Source: CAYFXE01 sp964347035 (GTDB lineage: Bacteria > Acidobacteriota > Aminicenantia > Aminicenantales > Aminicenantaceae). From it: a stretch of 64,000 nt of DNA. Positions 8,311 through 17,168 of the stretch are shown in pieces. The notes beneath the pieces are model-generated. The model was not told where the DNA came from. It saw nothing but the letters and a program-made list of their open reading frames with translations, and did no database searches. The stretch covers positions 8,519 through 72,518 of the forward strand of contig CAYFXE010000011.1 in NCBI GenBank assembly GCA_964347035.1. The letters are read 5' to 3'. Every line of letters starts with the position of its first letter. Position 1 is the first letter of the stretch. Made by a program: the position numbers and the translations under genes.

Positions 8311-8446
8311 ATCAGTTTTCAGTTGTCATTCATCAGTTGTCATTCATCAGTTGTAAGTTAACAGTTATCAGAAATCAGTAAAGAAATCTTTTCTTAGACT
8401 GAGAGCTGTTGACTGTCAACTGAGTAACTGATAACTGACAACTGAT
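8311..8446. repeat. tandem 14-mers and large inverted repeat between ftsY and recJ
   Basis: The unit TCAGTTGTCATTCA is repeated about 2.6 times in tandem (8319-8354). The far side carries the inverted counterpart around ACTGATAACTGACAACTGA (8427-8445). The two halves could form a long imperfect hairpin or cruciform in the divergent ftsY/recJ spacer. No coding potential is seen. The right arm abuts the -35 of the proposed recJ promoter. Confidence 0.7.
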
Positions 8447-8474
8447 TGTGGATTGATGGGGATTGTGCTACATT
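8446..8474 (+). promoter_or_regulatory. candidate promoter of recJ (near leaderless)
   Basis: Elements: -35-like TTGTGG (8446-8451), 17-base spacer, -10 TACATT (8469-8474). The predicted start near 8481 is about 3 bases before the recJ ATG at 8484, and no Shine-Dalgarno is present. The -35 is weak, so this is tentative. Confidence 0.45.
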
Positions 8475-8483
8475 TAGAGCGCC

Positions 8484-10181
8484 ATGTATGAAACGGATTG
8501 GATCTTGAAACCACAGCTGGACGTAGCCAGAGCGCTTTCGACAGAGCTCGGAATCGCTCCTGATATCACTCAGATCATGATCAATCGAGGAATAGCCGAT
8601 AAAGAAGCTGCTCATAAATTCCTCTTTGGGACACTGGATGACCTTCATGATCCCTTCACGATGCGAGGAATGAAGCTGGCTGTCGAACGAGTCGAAACAG
8701 CGATATCCCGAGGTGAGAGCATGCTGATTTTTGGAGACTACGATGTGGACGGAGTCCTCGCGGTGGTGAGTCTGATCAAGGCACTTAAATCTCTCGGAGC
8801 AGAGAAGGTCGATTACTTTATACCGAATCGATTGCAGGAAGGATACGGTATCAAAGAGCATTACATAGAGATGGCTATCGCAAAAAAAGCAAGTTTAGTC
8901 ATAAGCGTGGATTGTGGAATAAAGGCTGTTGAGTTTGTTCGAGAGGCTCGTAGACATGAGATTGATGTCATCATCACCGATCATCATCGCCCGGGAGTCC
9001 GCCTCCCCAAAGCTTTGGCTATCCTTAATCCTGTCCTTCCCGAATCAGAATACCCTGAAAAACGACTCGCAGGTGTCGGCATCGTCTTCAAATTGATTCA
9101 AGCCCTTCTGGAAAGGAAGCAGAGAGCCTCTGATCTTTCTCGTTATCTAAAGATCGTTTCCATCGGGACCATTGCTGATGTCGCCGAGTTGATAGGAGAA
9201 AACAGGCTTTTCGTTAAACTCGGCCTAAAAGGGCTGGAAGAGGTACAAAACGTTGGATTGAAAACACTCTTGGAGGCTTGTGGACTCAACAGGGGAGAGA
9301 TTACTGCGGGGGATGTCGGATTTCGGATCGGACCCAGAATTAATGCTGCAGGCAGGATGGGGAAGGCTGATCTGGCTGTCGAACTTTTTTTTTCGGAGTC
9401 TCCTCAAGAAGTGGAGGAAATCGTCTCCACTCTCGATAGTCTCAATTCGAAGAGACAAGCGATAGAGGAGAAGATTTATAATCAGGCCATAAGCCTAATT
9501 AAGGATAAGGATCTTTATAAACGTTATAAGATCCTGATCATGGGATGTGAGGAATGGCACAGGGGGGTGATCGGAATCGTTGCTTCCAAAATCAAGGATT
9601 TGTTCCATCGGCCAGTTCTTCTTTTTACCTATGAAGACGGGAAGGCTTATGGCTCAGGGCGCAGCATCAGCGAATTTTCATTGATTGAATGTTTGAATGA
9701 GTGCAGCGATCACTTCCTTAACTTTGGTGGCCATACTCTGGCTGTGGGTTGTGAGGTGGATAGAGAGAGGCTTGTTTCTTTGAAAGGGACGATCAACAAC
9801 TATGTCAACCTAAGACTGAAAGAGGATCAATTGAGGAAAAAGATTATGATTGATACCTCGTTGAGTTTTGCAGACATTGACAATCATTTCATCGATAATT
9901 ATTTACTTCTTTCTCCCTTTGGGGTGGGCAATCCGAAGCCGATTTTTTTGACGGAAAGAGCAAGAATTATCTCAGAGCCGAGAAAGATTCAAGGTCGGCA
10001 CAGCAAGATACACCTCAAACAGGGAGGAAGAATTTTTGAGGCCATGGGTTGGAGAAGAGAAGACTGGACAGAAATTTTGCACAGAGGAATGGAGATTGAT
10101 CTGGCCTATTCGTTACATTTCTCTCATTATTTGGGGGAGGAAAAGCTCTCTTTTTCTATACAAGATATAAAAATTCGATGA
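8484..10181 (+). CDS. recJ: single-stranded-DNA-specific exonuclease RecJ
   Basis: 5'-3' exonuclease acting on single-stranded DNA in recombination and repair. The 565-residue length is normal. DHH-family motifs appear in order: GDYDVDGVLAVVSL, ISVDCGIKAVEFV, ITDHHRPG, and later the DHHA1-domain segment with CEEWHRGVIGIVASKI and FGGHTLAVGC. A C-terminal OB-like domain contains LLSPFGVGNPKPIF. This is the first gene of the long plus-strand run that continues into lptC/lptA seven bases later. Confidence 0.95.
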   Translation: MYETDWILKPQLDVARALSTELGIAPDITQIMINRGIADKEAAHKFLFGTLDDLHDPFTMRGMKLAVERVETAISRGESMLIFGDYDVDGVLAVVSLIKALKSLGAEKVDYFIPNRLQEGYGIKEHYIEMAIAKKASLVISVDCGIKAVEFVREARRHEIDVIITDHHRPGVRLPKALAILNPVLPESEYPEKRLAGVGIVFKLIQALLERKQRASDLSRYLKIVSIGTIADVAELIGENRLFVKLGLKGLEEVQNVGLKTLLEACGLNRGEITAGDVGFRIGPRINAAGRMGKADLAVELFFSESPQEVEEIVSTLDSLNSKRQAIEEKIYNQAISLIKDKDLYKRYKILIMGCEEWHRGVIGIVASKIKDLFHRPVLLFTYEDGKAYGSGRSISEFSLIECLNECSDHFLNFGGHTLAVGCEVDRERLVSLKGTINNYVNLRLKEDQLRKKIMIDTSLSFADIDNHFIDNYLLLSPFGVGNPKPIFLTERARIISEPRKIQGRHSKIHLKQGGRIFEAMGWRREDWTEILHRGMEIDLAYSLHFSHYLGEEKLSFSIQDIKIR

Positions 10182-10188
10182 AGTTTAG

Positions 10189-12072
10189 ATGGGAAAGACA
10201 AAGATAAATCCAGCTACTGTTATTCGTTTCACGATAGTAGCCTTTCTCTTCATCCTTCTTGTCTGGATTGGATGGAATTTAGTCACACACTCGAGAAAAA
10301 AGCAGAGGGTTCCCGTGGAATCAGAAAAAATAACGAGCCAGAGAGTGGAGAAAAGAGAGAAGATAGAGCATTTCGAGATAAAGGGAACGAAAGAGAATTT
10401 TAAAGTTAGAGCAGACAGCCACTACATGGGAGATGACAATAAGTATCATCTTGAGGGAAACGTGGAAGTGGTGATCTTCAAAAAAAGTGAAGAAACGGAC
10501 ATAATCCTAAAGGCCAGGGAGATCATCTATGATGGGGAATGGAATCAATTCAAGGTTTCTGGTGGGGCGAAGATAGAATTTGAGGATATAATTATAGAAA
10601 CGCCTTCTTTGGATTACGACAATAAACGAGAGGTTTTTTCGACTGACAACGGGGCGAGGTTCATTTCACGAACCATCTCCGGTTCTGCTCAAAACATGGT
10701 TTATTCTCTGCAGAAAAGGAGATTACAGCTTCGCGAGAGTGTCTCTTTGAGCATAGTGCCCCGTCTGGAGACATCTTTTCCTTTAGAAGTCAAAGGAGAT
10801 CGATTGGAGTATAGTCGAAAAAGGAAAAAGGGGACCATGGAAGGGCACATTGATCTCAAGCATGGAAACAGCCAGGCTCAGGCTGATTATGTCGAGTTTG
10901 AATTATACGGCCAAGCAGAGCAGATGAAGAATATGTTTTTCAAGGGCGGAGTCAGGGCATCGATCGATGTAGAAGACCAGGAAACATCTTCCGGAGAATT
11001 ATCGCTTATTCCGCAGGGGGCCAAGCGAGAGATCCAAGCTGATGAGCTGAGCCTCAAGGGCTTTAGGGATGTTCCTCGAGTCCATTCTTGGAAGGCGAAG
11101 GGAGGATGTCGGCTTAAGTTCCTCTCCTCTGGAGGAGGGTTTACGCTGATCGAAGGGGAGGAGCTTGAATTTTTGATCAACCGCAAAGGAAATTTAAAGG
11201 ATTTCAAAGCAACAAAAAGAGCGAAGATCACAGAGCAAGGGGATGAGCCCGGAGAGGTTAGGATAATCGAGGGAGAAACGATGACTTCAATAGAAGACAA
11301 GATATTGAAGGTCGAAGGGAACAAGAACAGGAAACCCACAGTTATTATGAAGCAAGGAGAGATTCGAGCCGATGAAATTTATATCCAGCTCGAGCAGAGG
11401 GATTTTGAAGTCAGAGGCGATGTCAAGATGTCTCTCCAGCTTGAAAGTGAAGGGAAAGAGACAATCGGCTTTTTTTCCAAGCAGAAGCCAATTTTTATCA
11501 CGAGCGAAAGGATGAGATATTCTGAAGAGACACAGCGTTTTCTCTTTAGGGAGGGAACAAAGATGTGGCAGGAAAGGGAAACCTTGATGGCCGGAAAAGT
11601 CGGGATTAGCCTAGAAGAAAGCAATATTTTCTGTTGGGATGGAGTCAAGACCATCGTTCCGTATAAACCCAAAGAAAGGGAAGAAGAGCTTCTCGAGATT
11701 TCTGCTGAGATCATGGATTTTATACCTGAAGAGAATCTTATCTCTTTTGAAGGCGAAGGGTTATTAAAGGTGAGGGACATTGATCTTCGAGCACAATCCA
11801 TTGATGTTCATCTAGGAGAAAAACACGGAGAAATTGGAGAAATCGTGTCTCAAGAAAGAGTCATCATCGTTCAAAACGGCCGAGAGGGACACGGGCAAGA
11901 GGCTGTTTACAATGTGGAGAAGGACAACATCGTCCTGACTGGAGACCCAGTCTTGATCGACAAGGATCAGGGGAGGGTCAGGGGGGACAAATTGACTTTT
12001 CACATGGGCGATGGTAGAATCGTCGTGGAAAATAAAAACAGAGAAAGGTCGGTTACAGTCATAAAATCGTGA
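10189..12072 (+). CDS. LptC/LptA-type LPS export protein, multi-repeat fusion
   Basis: Probable periplasmic component of the lipopolysaccharide transport bridge. The 627 residues begin with a single N-terminal transmembrane anchor (about residues 10-32, IRFTIVAFLFILLVWIGWNL). Several beta-rich OstA/LptA-like repeats follow, recognisable by recurring pairs such as VRADSHYMGDDNKYHLEGNV, GDRLEYSRKRKKGTMEG and AVYNVEKDNIVLTGDPVLI near the C-terminus. LptC (~190 aa) and LptA (~180 aa) are normally separate; the length suggests LptC fused to several LptA-type units. lptB follows after 3 bases, supporting the assignment. Repeat boundaries were judged by eye. Confidence 0.8.
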   Translation: MGKTKINPATVIRFTIVAFLFILLVWIGWNLVTHSRKKQRVPVESEKITSQRVEKREKIEHFEIKGTKENFKVRADSHYMGDDNKYHLEGNVEVVIFKKSEETDIILKAREIIYDGEWNQFKVSGGAKIEFEDIIIETPSLDYDNKREVFSTDNGARFISRTISGSAQNMVYSLQKRRLQLRESVSLSIVPRLETSFPLEVKGDRLEYSRKRKKGTMEGHIDLKHGNSQAQADYVEFELYGQAEQMKNMFFKGGVRASIDVEDQETSSGELSLIPQGAKREIQADELSLKGFRDVPRVHSWKAKGGCRLKFLSSGGGFTLIEGEELEFLINRKGNLKDFKATKRAKITEQGDEPGEVRIIEGETMTSIEDKILKVEGNKNRKPTVIMKQGEIRADEIYIQLEQRDFEVRGDVKMSLQLESEGKETIGFFSKQKPIFITSERMRYSEETQRFLFREGTKMWQERETLMAGKVGISLEESNIFCWDGVKTIVPYKPKEREEELLEISAEIMDFIPEENLISFEGEGLLKVRDIDLRAQSIDVHLGEKHGEIGEIVSQERVIIVQNGREGHGQEAVYNVEKDNIVLTGDPVLIDKDQGRVRGDKLTFHMGDGRIVVENKNRERSVTVIKS

Positions 12073-12075
12073 AAG

Positions 12076-12804
12076 ATGAAAGATCACTTGGAAGCGATCG
12101 GGCTAGAGAAGAGCTACCATCAGAAGAAAGCTGTAGATGATGTTTCCGTCAAAGTCAAGAAGGGAGAGATTGTCGGTCTTTTAGGGCCGAATGGAGCCGG
12201 AAAAACAACCACCTTTTCCCTTATTCTCGGTCTCATTCCTCAAGATTCAGGCCGTGTTTTCCTGGAAGAGGAAGACATCACGGATCTCCCCATGTATACA
12301 AGGGCAAGGAAAGGATTGTGTCTCCTCCCGCAAGAGCCATCAGCCTTCCGGAACCTGACGGTGGAAGAGAATCTTCTCTCGATCATGGAGACGACAGGGA
12401 TTTTTTTTTCTCGAAGGGATGGCAACCTGGAGATGACCTTGGAAGAGTTTGGACTGGAAAAACTGGCCAAAACCAAAGCTTTCGCTCTGTCAGGAGGAGA
12501 GAGGAGAAGGCTAGAGATCGCCCGCGCTCTCATCACCAACCCCCAGTTTATTCTTCTGGATGAGCCCTTTACAGGAATAGATCCTCTGGCGATTTCAGAT
12601 TTACACAGAATAATCCACTCTTTAAAGGAAAAAGGTCTAGGCCTTCTCATTACCGATCATAACGTCCAGGAAACTCTAAAGATCACCGAAAGAGCTTACA
12701 TCATCGATAAAGGAAAGATTTTAAAAAGCGGTTCACCCCGAGAGCTGATTTCCTGTCAGGAGGTCAGGAGGAGTTACTTAGGGGATAATTTCAGTCTTGA
12801 CTGA
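12076..12804 (+). CDS. lptB: LPS export ABC transporter ATP-binding protein
   Basis: ATPase that powers LPS extraction from the inner membrane through LptFG and the LptC-LptA bridge. The 242 residues show Walker A GPNGAGKTTTF, the Q-loop region LPQEPSAFRNLTVEEN, signature LSGGERRRLEIARAL and Walker B ILLDEPFTGIDPLA followed by the switch histidine in ITDHNVQETL. This closely follows the LptB pattern. It sits between the LptC/LptA-type protein and rpoN, as in many proteobacteria. Confidence 0.94.
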   Translation: MKDHLEAIGLEKSYHQKKAVDDVSVKVKKGEIVGLLGPNGAGKTTTFSLILGLIPQDSGRVFLEEEDITDLPMYTRARKGLCLLPQEPSAFRNLTVEENLLSIMETTGIFFSRRDGNLEMTLEEFGLEKLAKTKAFALSGGERRRLEIARALITNPQFILLDEPFTGIDPLAISDLHRIIHSLKEKGLGLLITDHNVQETLKITERAYIIDKGKILKSGSPRELISCQEVRRSYLGDNFSLD

Positions 12805-12827
12805 ATAAGACAAGCACGAGAAGAATA

Positions 12828-14282
12828 ATGATTCTGAAACAACGTCTAGATCAGAGGCAAGTTCAAAAGCTGATCCTGGCACCTGCCCTACAGCAGGCCA
12901 TAAAGCTTCTGCCTTTGACAAATTTGGAGCTTATAGAGATTATCGACACCGAGCTTTCCCAAAATCCGATGCTTGAGGTAGAAGAGGAAGTCTCAGAGAA
13001 AGTCTCGGAAAAAGAGCCAAAAGAAGCCGCTGAGGAGGAAAAGGCTGAAGAGAAAGAAGGGGGAGAGGAATCAACCGATGAGGAGATCTCCGAATTTGAG
13101 TCATACTTCCAGGAATACTTTGATGATGGATTTCGGACTCATTTCTATGAGAGAAAAGAAGCTCCTGTCCTAGAGAATATCGTCTCAAAAAGCCTTTCCT
13201 TGTGGGACCATCTCAACTGGCAGGCCAATTTAACATTCTTCGAAAACAAGGAAAAAAAGATTTCTCAGTATATCATCGGGAATATCAACGAGGATGGTTA
13301 TCTGGTTGTTTCTTTAGAGGAGATAGCCAAGGAAACCGGAAGTTCATTGGAAGAGATCGAAGCGGTTCGGGCTAAGATACGCAAATTCGATCCTGTCGGT
13401 GTTGGCAGCCTATCGCTCAGGGAAGCCCTTCTCACCCAGATGGAATATCTGCAGGTCGAAAATGAAGTGACACGGAAGATTGTCGACAGCTATCTTCCTC
13501 TGTTGGAGAAATCAGATTACTCTCAGCTCGCTAAAGAGCTCGCAATTCCTCTTACAGATATCAAGTACCATGTGGATGTTATTAAACACCTGGATCCTGC
13601 TCCAGGCAGGAAATACAGTCAAGAAAGGACGTTTTATGTCATTCCCGATATCATTGTGAGCAAAGAAGATAAAGAACTCAAGATAACACTGAATGATGAA
13701 GGAATACCTCATCTCAAGATCAACAGTTACTACAAAAGACTTCTGGCAAAGGCCGCCAAGGAAAATCCTGAAGCCCATAAGTTTCTGAAAGATAAGATGA
13801 AGAAGGCTTTCTGGTTTTTACGAAGTCTTAACCAAAGAAATCAGACGATTTTTAGAGTCGCCAAATTCATCGTCGAGAAGCAGAAGGATTTTATCGAGAA
13901 AGGAATCGAATACATCAAACCGCTGACTTTGATGGAGCTTGCTCAGGAAATAGGCGTTCATGAATCGACGGCCGGCCGTGTGGTCGCAAATAAATATATC
14001 ATGACACCCCGAGGTGTCTTTCCCCTCAAATATTTCTTCCACAAATCTATTGCTGGAGATTATGGGGAAGAAATCTCTTCCTTGAGAATCAAGGAGAGGA
14101 TAAAACGGCTCGTCGAGAATGAGGATAAGGATCAGCCATTGAGTGACATCGAGATAGGAGAAACATTGGCCAAAGAGAATTTTAGGATAGCCCGCCGCAC
14201 CGTCGCCAAATACAGGAACCAACTCAAAATACCGCCGTCTCACATAAGAAAAAGAAAGTATTGGATGGAGCAGGAGCAATGA
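12828..14282 (+). CDS. rpoN: RNA polymerase sigma-54 factor
   Basis: Alternative sigma factor recognising -24/-12 promoters and requiring AAA+ activators. The 484 residues have the expected regions. Region I is glutamine/leucine-rich (LDQRQVQKLILAPALQQAI), followed by a strongly acidic low-complexity region II (about residues 45-95), the core-binding domain, a helix-turn-helix segment (SIAxxVGVHESTxxR-like EIGVHESTAGRVVANKY) and the RpoN box ARRTVAKYRNQL near the C-terminus. The stop overlaps the hpf start (ATGA). No convincing sigma-54 promoter or AAA+ activator gene was found in this window. Confidence 0.96.
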   Translation: MILKQRLDQRQVQKLILAPALQQAIKLLPLTNLELIEIIDTELSQNPMLEVEEEVSEKVSEKEPKEAAEEEKAEEKEGGEESTDEEISEFESYFQEYFDDGFRTHFYERKEAPVLENIVSKSLSLWDHLNWQANLTFFENKEKKISQYIIGNINEDGYLVVSLEEIAKETGSSLEEIEAVRAKIRKFDPVGVGSLSLREALLTQMEYLQVENEVTRKIVDSYLPLLEKSDYSQLAKELAIPLTDIKYHVDVIKHLDPAPGRKYSQERTFYVIPDIIVSKEDKELKITLNDEGIPHLKINSYYKRLLAKAAKENPEAHKFLKDKMKKAFWFLRSLNQRNQTIFRVAKFIVEKQKDFIEKGIEYIKPLTLMELAQEIGVHESTAGRVVANKYIMTPRGVFPLKYFFHKSIAGDYGEEISSLRIKERIKRLVENEDKDQPLSDIEIGETLAKENFRIARRTVAKYRNQLKIPPSHIRKRKYWMEQEQ

Positions 14283-14803
14283 CCATAACCTATACAGCCC
14301 GTCACACAAGCATCACTCCCGATATAAAAGATTATTGCGAAAAACGAGTTAAGAGCTTGGAGAAATACCTGGGGCATCCCGTCGAAGCCGATTTCATTCT
14401 CTCCGTTGAGAAATACAGAAATAAGGCTGAAATCAACCTGAAGAGCAAGAGAATGGCATTGAATGTGACCGAAGAAACCCATGATATGCTGAGCTCTCTT
14501 GGAGCTGCTTTTGATCAGATCGAGAAGAGAATCAAGAAGGAAAGAGAAAAACTCAGAGAGAGAAAGCGCCGGAAAATAAGGGAACGATTTCCTTTTCCTG
14601 CCGGGGCTCGAGAAGAAGAGCAGAGAAAGAGAGTTATAAGAAGCGAGGATTATTCTGTAAAACCGATGACCCTCGAAGAAGCCATCATCCAGTTGGACTT
14701 GAACAAAAAAGATCTTTTCGTTTTTCGTAGAATGGATTCAGAAAACTGGGCTGTCCTCTACAGGCGGAGAGACGGGAATTATGGTTTGATCGAGCCAGAA
14801 TAG
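14279..14803 (+). CDS. hpf: ribosome hibernation promoting factor, long form
   Basis: Binds the small subunit and dimerises idle ribosomes. From the ATG at 14279 the protein has 174 residues. The N-terminal HPF/YfiA fold begins ITYTARHTSITPDIKDYCEK, a charged linker follows (about residues 90-125), and the C-terminal dimerisation domain carries VKPMTLEEAIIQLDLNKKD and YRRRDGNYGLIEPE, marking the long form. An earlier ATG at 14261 lies within rpoN; I prefer 14279 because it gives the ATGA overlap with the rpoN stop and follows a GGAGCAGGAG ribosome site. Confidence 0.94.
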   Translation: MTITYTARHTSITPDIKDYCEKRVKSLEKYLGHPVEADFILSVEKYRNKAEINLKSKRMALNVTEETHDMLSSLGAAFDQIEKRIKKEREKLRERKRRKIRERFPFPAGAREEEQRKRVIRSEDYSVKPMTLEEAIIQLDLNKKDLFVFRRMDSENWAVLYRRRDGNYGLIEPE

Positions 14804-14821
14804 CAGTAGGGAGCTTTACCG

Positions 14822-15292
14822 TTGAAGATACACAATCTTTTGATGCAGGATATGATCATTCTTGAGTTGGAGGCGCAGGATCGAGATGGGGCGCTCAAGG
14901 AGATGGTTGGTTTTTTGAAAAAGCGTGGCAAGATCACGAAGGAAAAGGATCTGAATGAAAAGCTCCTTCAGAGAGAAAAGCTGGGGAGCACAGCCATCGG
15001 AAAAGGCGTGGCAATCCCCCATTGCAAGATGAAAGTGGTGAAAACCCCAGTTCTTTTATTGGCCATCTCCAAAAAAGGGGTTAATTTCTATTCTTTGGAT
15101 GGACAACCCTCCAAGATCTTTTTCCTCGTTGTTTCTTCTCCTGATAATCCGAGCTTAAATCTTCAAATATTAGCCGCCATCGCTCATCTTGTACGTAAGG
15201 CCGACTCTCTACTCAAGAAACTTATCAGCGCTGAAAACATTGACCTCATCTTGGATATTATCCGAGGTGAAGAAGAAAAATTACATGGGTAG
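14822..15292 (+). CDS. ptsN: PTS EIIA (nitrogen/fructose type) PtsN
   Basis: Phosphocarrier EIIA of the nitrogen-type PTS, a regulatory rather than sugar-transporting branch. The 156 residues start at TTG (14822) with GGAG 8 bases upstream. The phosphorylated histidine is His67 in GKGVAIPHCKM, and the preceding REKLGSTAIG is typical. A hydrophobic AISKKGVNF strand and a late ILAAIAHLVRK helix follow. The 3' end overlaps the start of hprK, implying coupled translation. Confidence 0.92.
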   Translation: MKIHNLLMQDMIILELEAQDRDGALKEMVGFLKKRGKITKEKDLNEKLLQREKLGSTAIGKGVAIPHCKMKVVKTPVLLLAISKKGVNFYSLDGQPSKIFFLVVSSPDNPSLNLQILAAIAHLVRKADSLLKKLISAENIDLILDIIRGEEEKLHG

Positions 15293-16214
15293 CGGGCAAG
15301 ATTCTTCCCTTCAAGTCAAAGATTTCTACAACAAGACAAGAGAATCCCTAAACCTAGCGGCCATTAACGGAAGAACAGGTTTCTCCAGAAATATTCTTGC
15401 TCATTCTTTAAGGGATGGTCTTTCTCTTATCCAAGTATGGGGAAAGAAGGAGATTCAAGCTCTCAAGGTTTTGCCCTCCAATGCGAGAATTTCCTCCTTT
15501 GCTCAAAAAACAAAAATGGGGATAGTCTGTATCATCATGGCGGAAGGTCTTTCTTTGTTTTCAGAGATTGAGAAGGAGGCCAAAAAAAGAAAAATAGCCC
15601 TATTTCGGTCCCGCTGCTCCCGAAGAAAATGTCGAGAAGAAGTTAAGAAATTTTTCATCTCGAAAATTTTAAGAAAGATCACAATTCAAGGGGGTTTACT
15701 TCAGGTGTTCGGCATGGGTGTTCTCATCAGGGGGGACAGTGGCACAGGAAAAAGCGAGAGTGCCCTGGAGTTAATCTCCCGCGGTCATCGTTTTATTACT
15801 GATGATGTGACCCAGGTGACCAGGACCAAGGAAGGTAAATTAATAGGAACAGCCACTCCTCTCAGCCGCTATTTCATGGAAATCAGAGGACTTGGAATCA
15901 TCAATATCAAAGAGATTTTTGGAGCCAGAGCCATCGGCCACCGAGCTGAGATAAAATTGGTCATTCAGCTCAAGAAATGGCGGGAAGGGAAAGATTATGA
16001 TAGATTAGGCCTAAAATTCCCTGAAGATTACAAGATTCTTGGCCAGAAAATTCCGCAAATCATCATTCCCGTAGCCCCAGGAAGAAATATGGCCTTACTC
16101 ATCGAGGTAGCCAGTAAAGTGCACAGGCTGCGCGAGAAAGGGTACCTTGCACCTCAGGATCTAACAAAACGGCTAAACCGAATTCTTTCGATTCGTCCAG
16201 GAGAGAGAGAATAA
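15285..16214 (+). CDS. hprK: HPr kinase/phosphorylase
   Basis: Phosphorylates (and dephosphorylates) HPr on the regulatory serine. From the ATG at 15285, which overlaps the end of ptsN, it has 309 residues, the family length. The N-terminal substrate-like domain is weakly conserved. The catalytic domain shows Walker A RGDSGTGKSESALELI, the acidic pair in HRFITDDVTQV and the HprK signature EIRGLGIINIKEIFGA. The target is present: HPr at 17587 keeps Ser46. An upstream in-frame ATG at 15189 is unlikely because it lies deep inside ptsN. Confidence 0.94.
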   Translation: MGSGQDSSLQVKDFYNKTRESLNLAAINGRTGFSRNILAHSLRDGLSLIQVWGKKEIQALKVLPSNARISSFAQKTKMGIVCIIMAEGLSLFSEIEKEAKKRKIALFRSRCSRRKCREEVKKFFISKILRKITIQGGLLQVFGMGVLIRGDSGTGKSESALELISRGHRFITDDVTQVTRTKEGKLIGTATPLSRYFMEIRGLGIINIKEIFGARAIGHRAEIKLVIQLKKWREGKDYDRLGLKFPEDYKILGQKIPQIIIPVAPGRNMALLIEVASKVHRLREKGYLAPQDLTKRLNRILSIRPGERE

Positions 16215-16215
16215 A

Positions 16216-17073
16216 ATGAAGGACAATCGGTTCATTATCATCACGGGATTATCAGGATCAGGGAAGACGGTTGTCAGCCACTTTCTTGAAGATATGGGCT
16301 ATTACTGCATGGATAACCTGCCTGCCAAGCTCATTCCTGATTTCGTCGACTTATGGCTGAGAAAGGAGGTTGAGATCGCCAAAGTGGCCTTAGTGGTGGA
16401 TATCAGAGAGGCTGGCTTCGCGATGGAATTCCCGAAAGTCTTGAAAAGAATAAGGAAGAAGATCTCACCTTGGCTTGTTTTTCTTGAAGCCTCTGATAAG
16501 ACCTTGGTGACCAGGTTTAAGGAATCCCGACGCCCTCATCCCATCACAGATGGAAAGACAGTCTTGGAGAGTGTCAGCTTGGAAAGGAAAAGGTTAGAAG
16601 GGATAAAGAAACTCGCTGACGATGTCATCGACACCTCTTTGATCAGTATCTCTGAACTAAAAAAGCTTTTAGCAGATAGGCTTTTTGGAAGAAAAGGCCT
16701 GAAGATGCAGGTTCTTGTGATGAGTTTTGGCTATAAATACGGCATTCCTCTCGATTCCGATTTGATCTTTGACACAAGGTTTTTGCCTAATCCATTTTAC
16801 ATAGATGATATGAGAGAAAAAACAGGGAAGAGTCAAAAGGTCAAGCAATTCGTGCTGAAGTTTCCAGAGAGCAAGAAATTTATTTCAGAATTGTATCGAT
16901 TTATCGATTTTTTAATGCCTCAATTCGTCGAAGATGGAAAGAGTTACCTGAATATTACCATAGGCGGTACAGGAGGAAGACACAGAGCCGTGGTTATGGC
17001 TGAGAAACTCAGAGATCATCTTAAGAAGAAAAATTACAGTATTCGTGTCTATCATCGGGACATTCACAAATAA
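16216..17073 (+). CDS. rapZ: RapZ/YvcJ family RNase adapter nucleotide-binding protein
   Basis: P-loop nucleotide-binding protein. In E. coli RapZ guides RNase E to the small RNA GlmZ; in other lineages its role is less certain. The 285 residues are typical: Walker A ITGLSGSGKTVVSHFLE, then DMGYYCMDNLP, the DTRFLPNPFYID motif, and the C-terminal IGGTGGRHRAVVMAEKL that contributes to RNA binding. It begins one base after the hprK stop with AGGAGAGAG upstream. It is embedded in the rpoN-PTS block, as in many bacteria. Confidence 0.94.
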   Translation: MKDNRFIIITGLSGSGKTVVSHFLEDMGYYCMDNLPAKLIPDFVDLWLRKEVEIAKVALVVDIREAGFAMEFPKVLKRIRKKISPWLVFLEASDKTLVTRFKESRRPHPITDGKTVLESVSLERKRLEGIKKLADDVIDTSLISISELKKLLADRLFGRKGLKMQVLVMSFGYKYGIPLDSDLIFDTRFLPNPFYIDDMREKTGKSQKVKQFVLKFPESKKFISELYRFIDFLMPQFVEDGKSYLNITIGGTGGRHRAVVMAEKLRDHLKKKNYSIRVYHRDIHK

Positions 17074-17082
17074 AAACTTAAG

Positions 17083-17109
17083 TTGAGAGCGGAGAAGTGG
17101 TATTATAAT
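17083..17109 (+). promoter_or_regulatory. candidate internal promoter before EIIA gene
   Basis: TTGAGA (17083-17088), a short 15-base spacer, then a perfect TATAAT (17104-17109). The predicted start near 17116 coincides with an ATG that opens a 16-codon reading frame ending at 17166, just before the EIIA start. The short spacer makes this tentative. Confidence 0.4.
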
Positions 17110-17168
17110 ATCAAAATGAATGGACTTGAACTGAGGAATGACCAATCCATAACTGAAAGTCGATAAAA

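Noticed and set aside
8319..8354. Tandem 14-mers resembling a mini CRISPR array
   Set aside because: Units are contiguous with no spacers, too short and too few, and no cas genes lie nearby.
12828..14282. Search for sigma-54 (-24/-12) promoters linked to rpoN in the window
   Set aside because: Isolated GGCAC-like strings occur only in coding sequence without a properly spaced TTGC; none is convincing.
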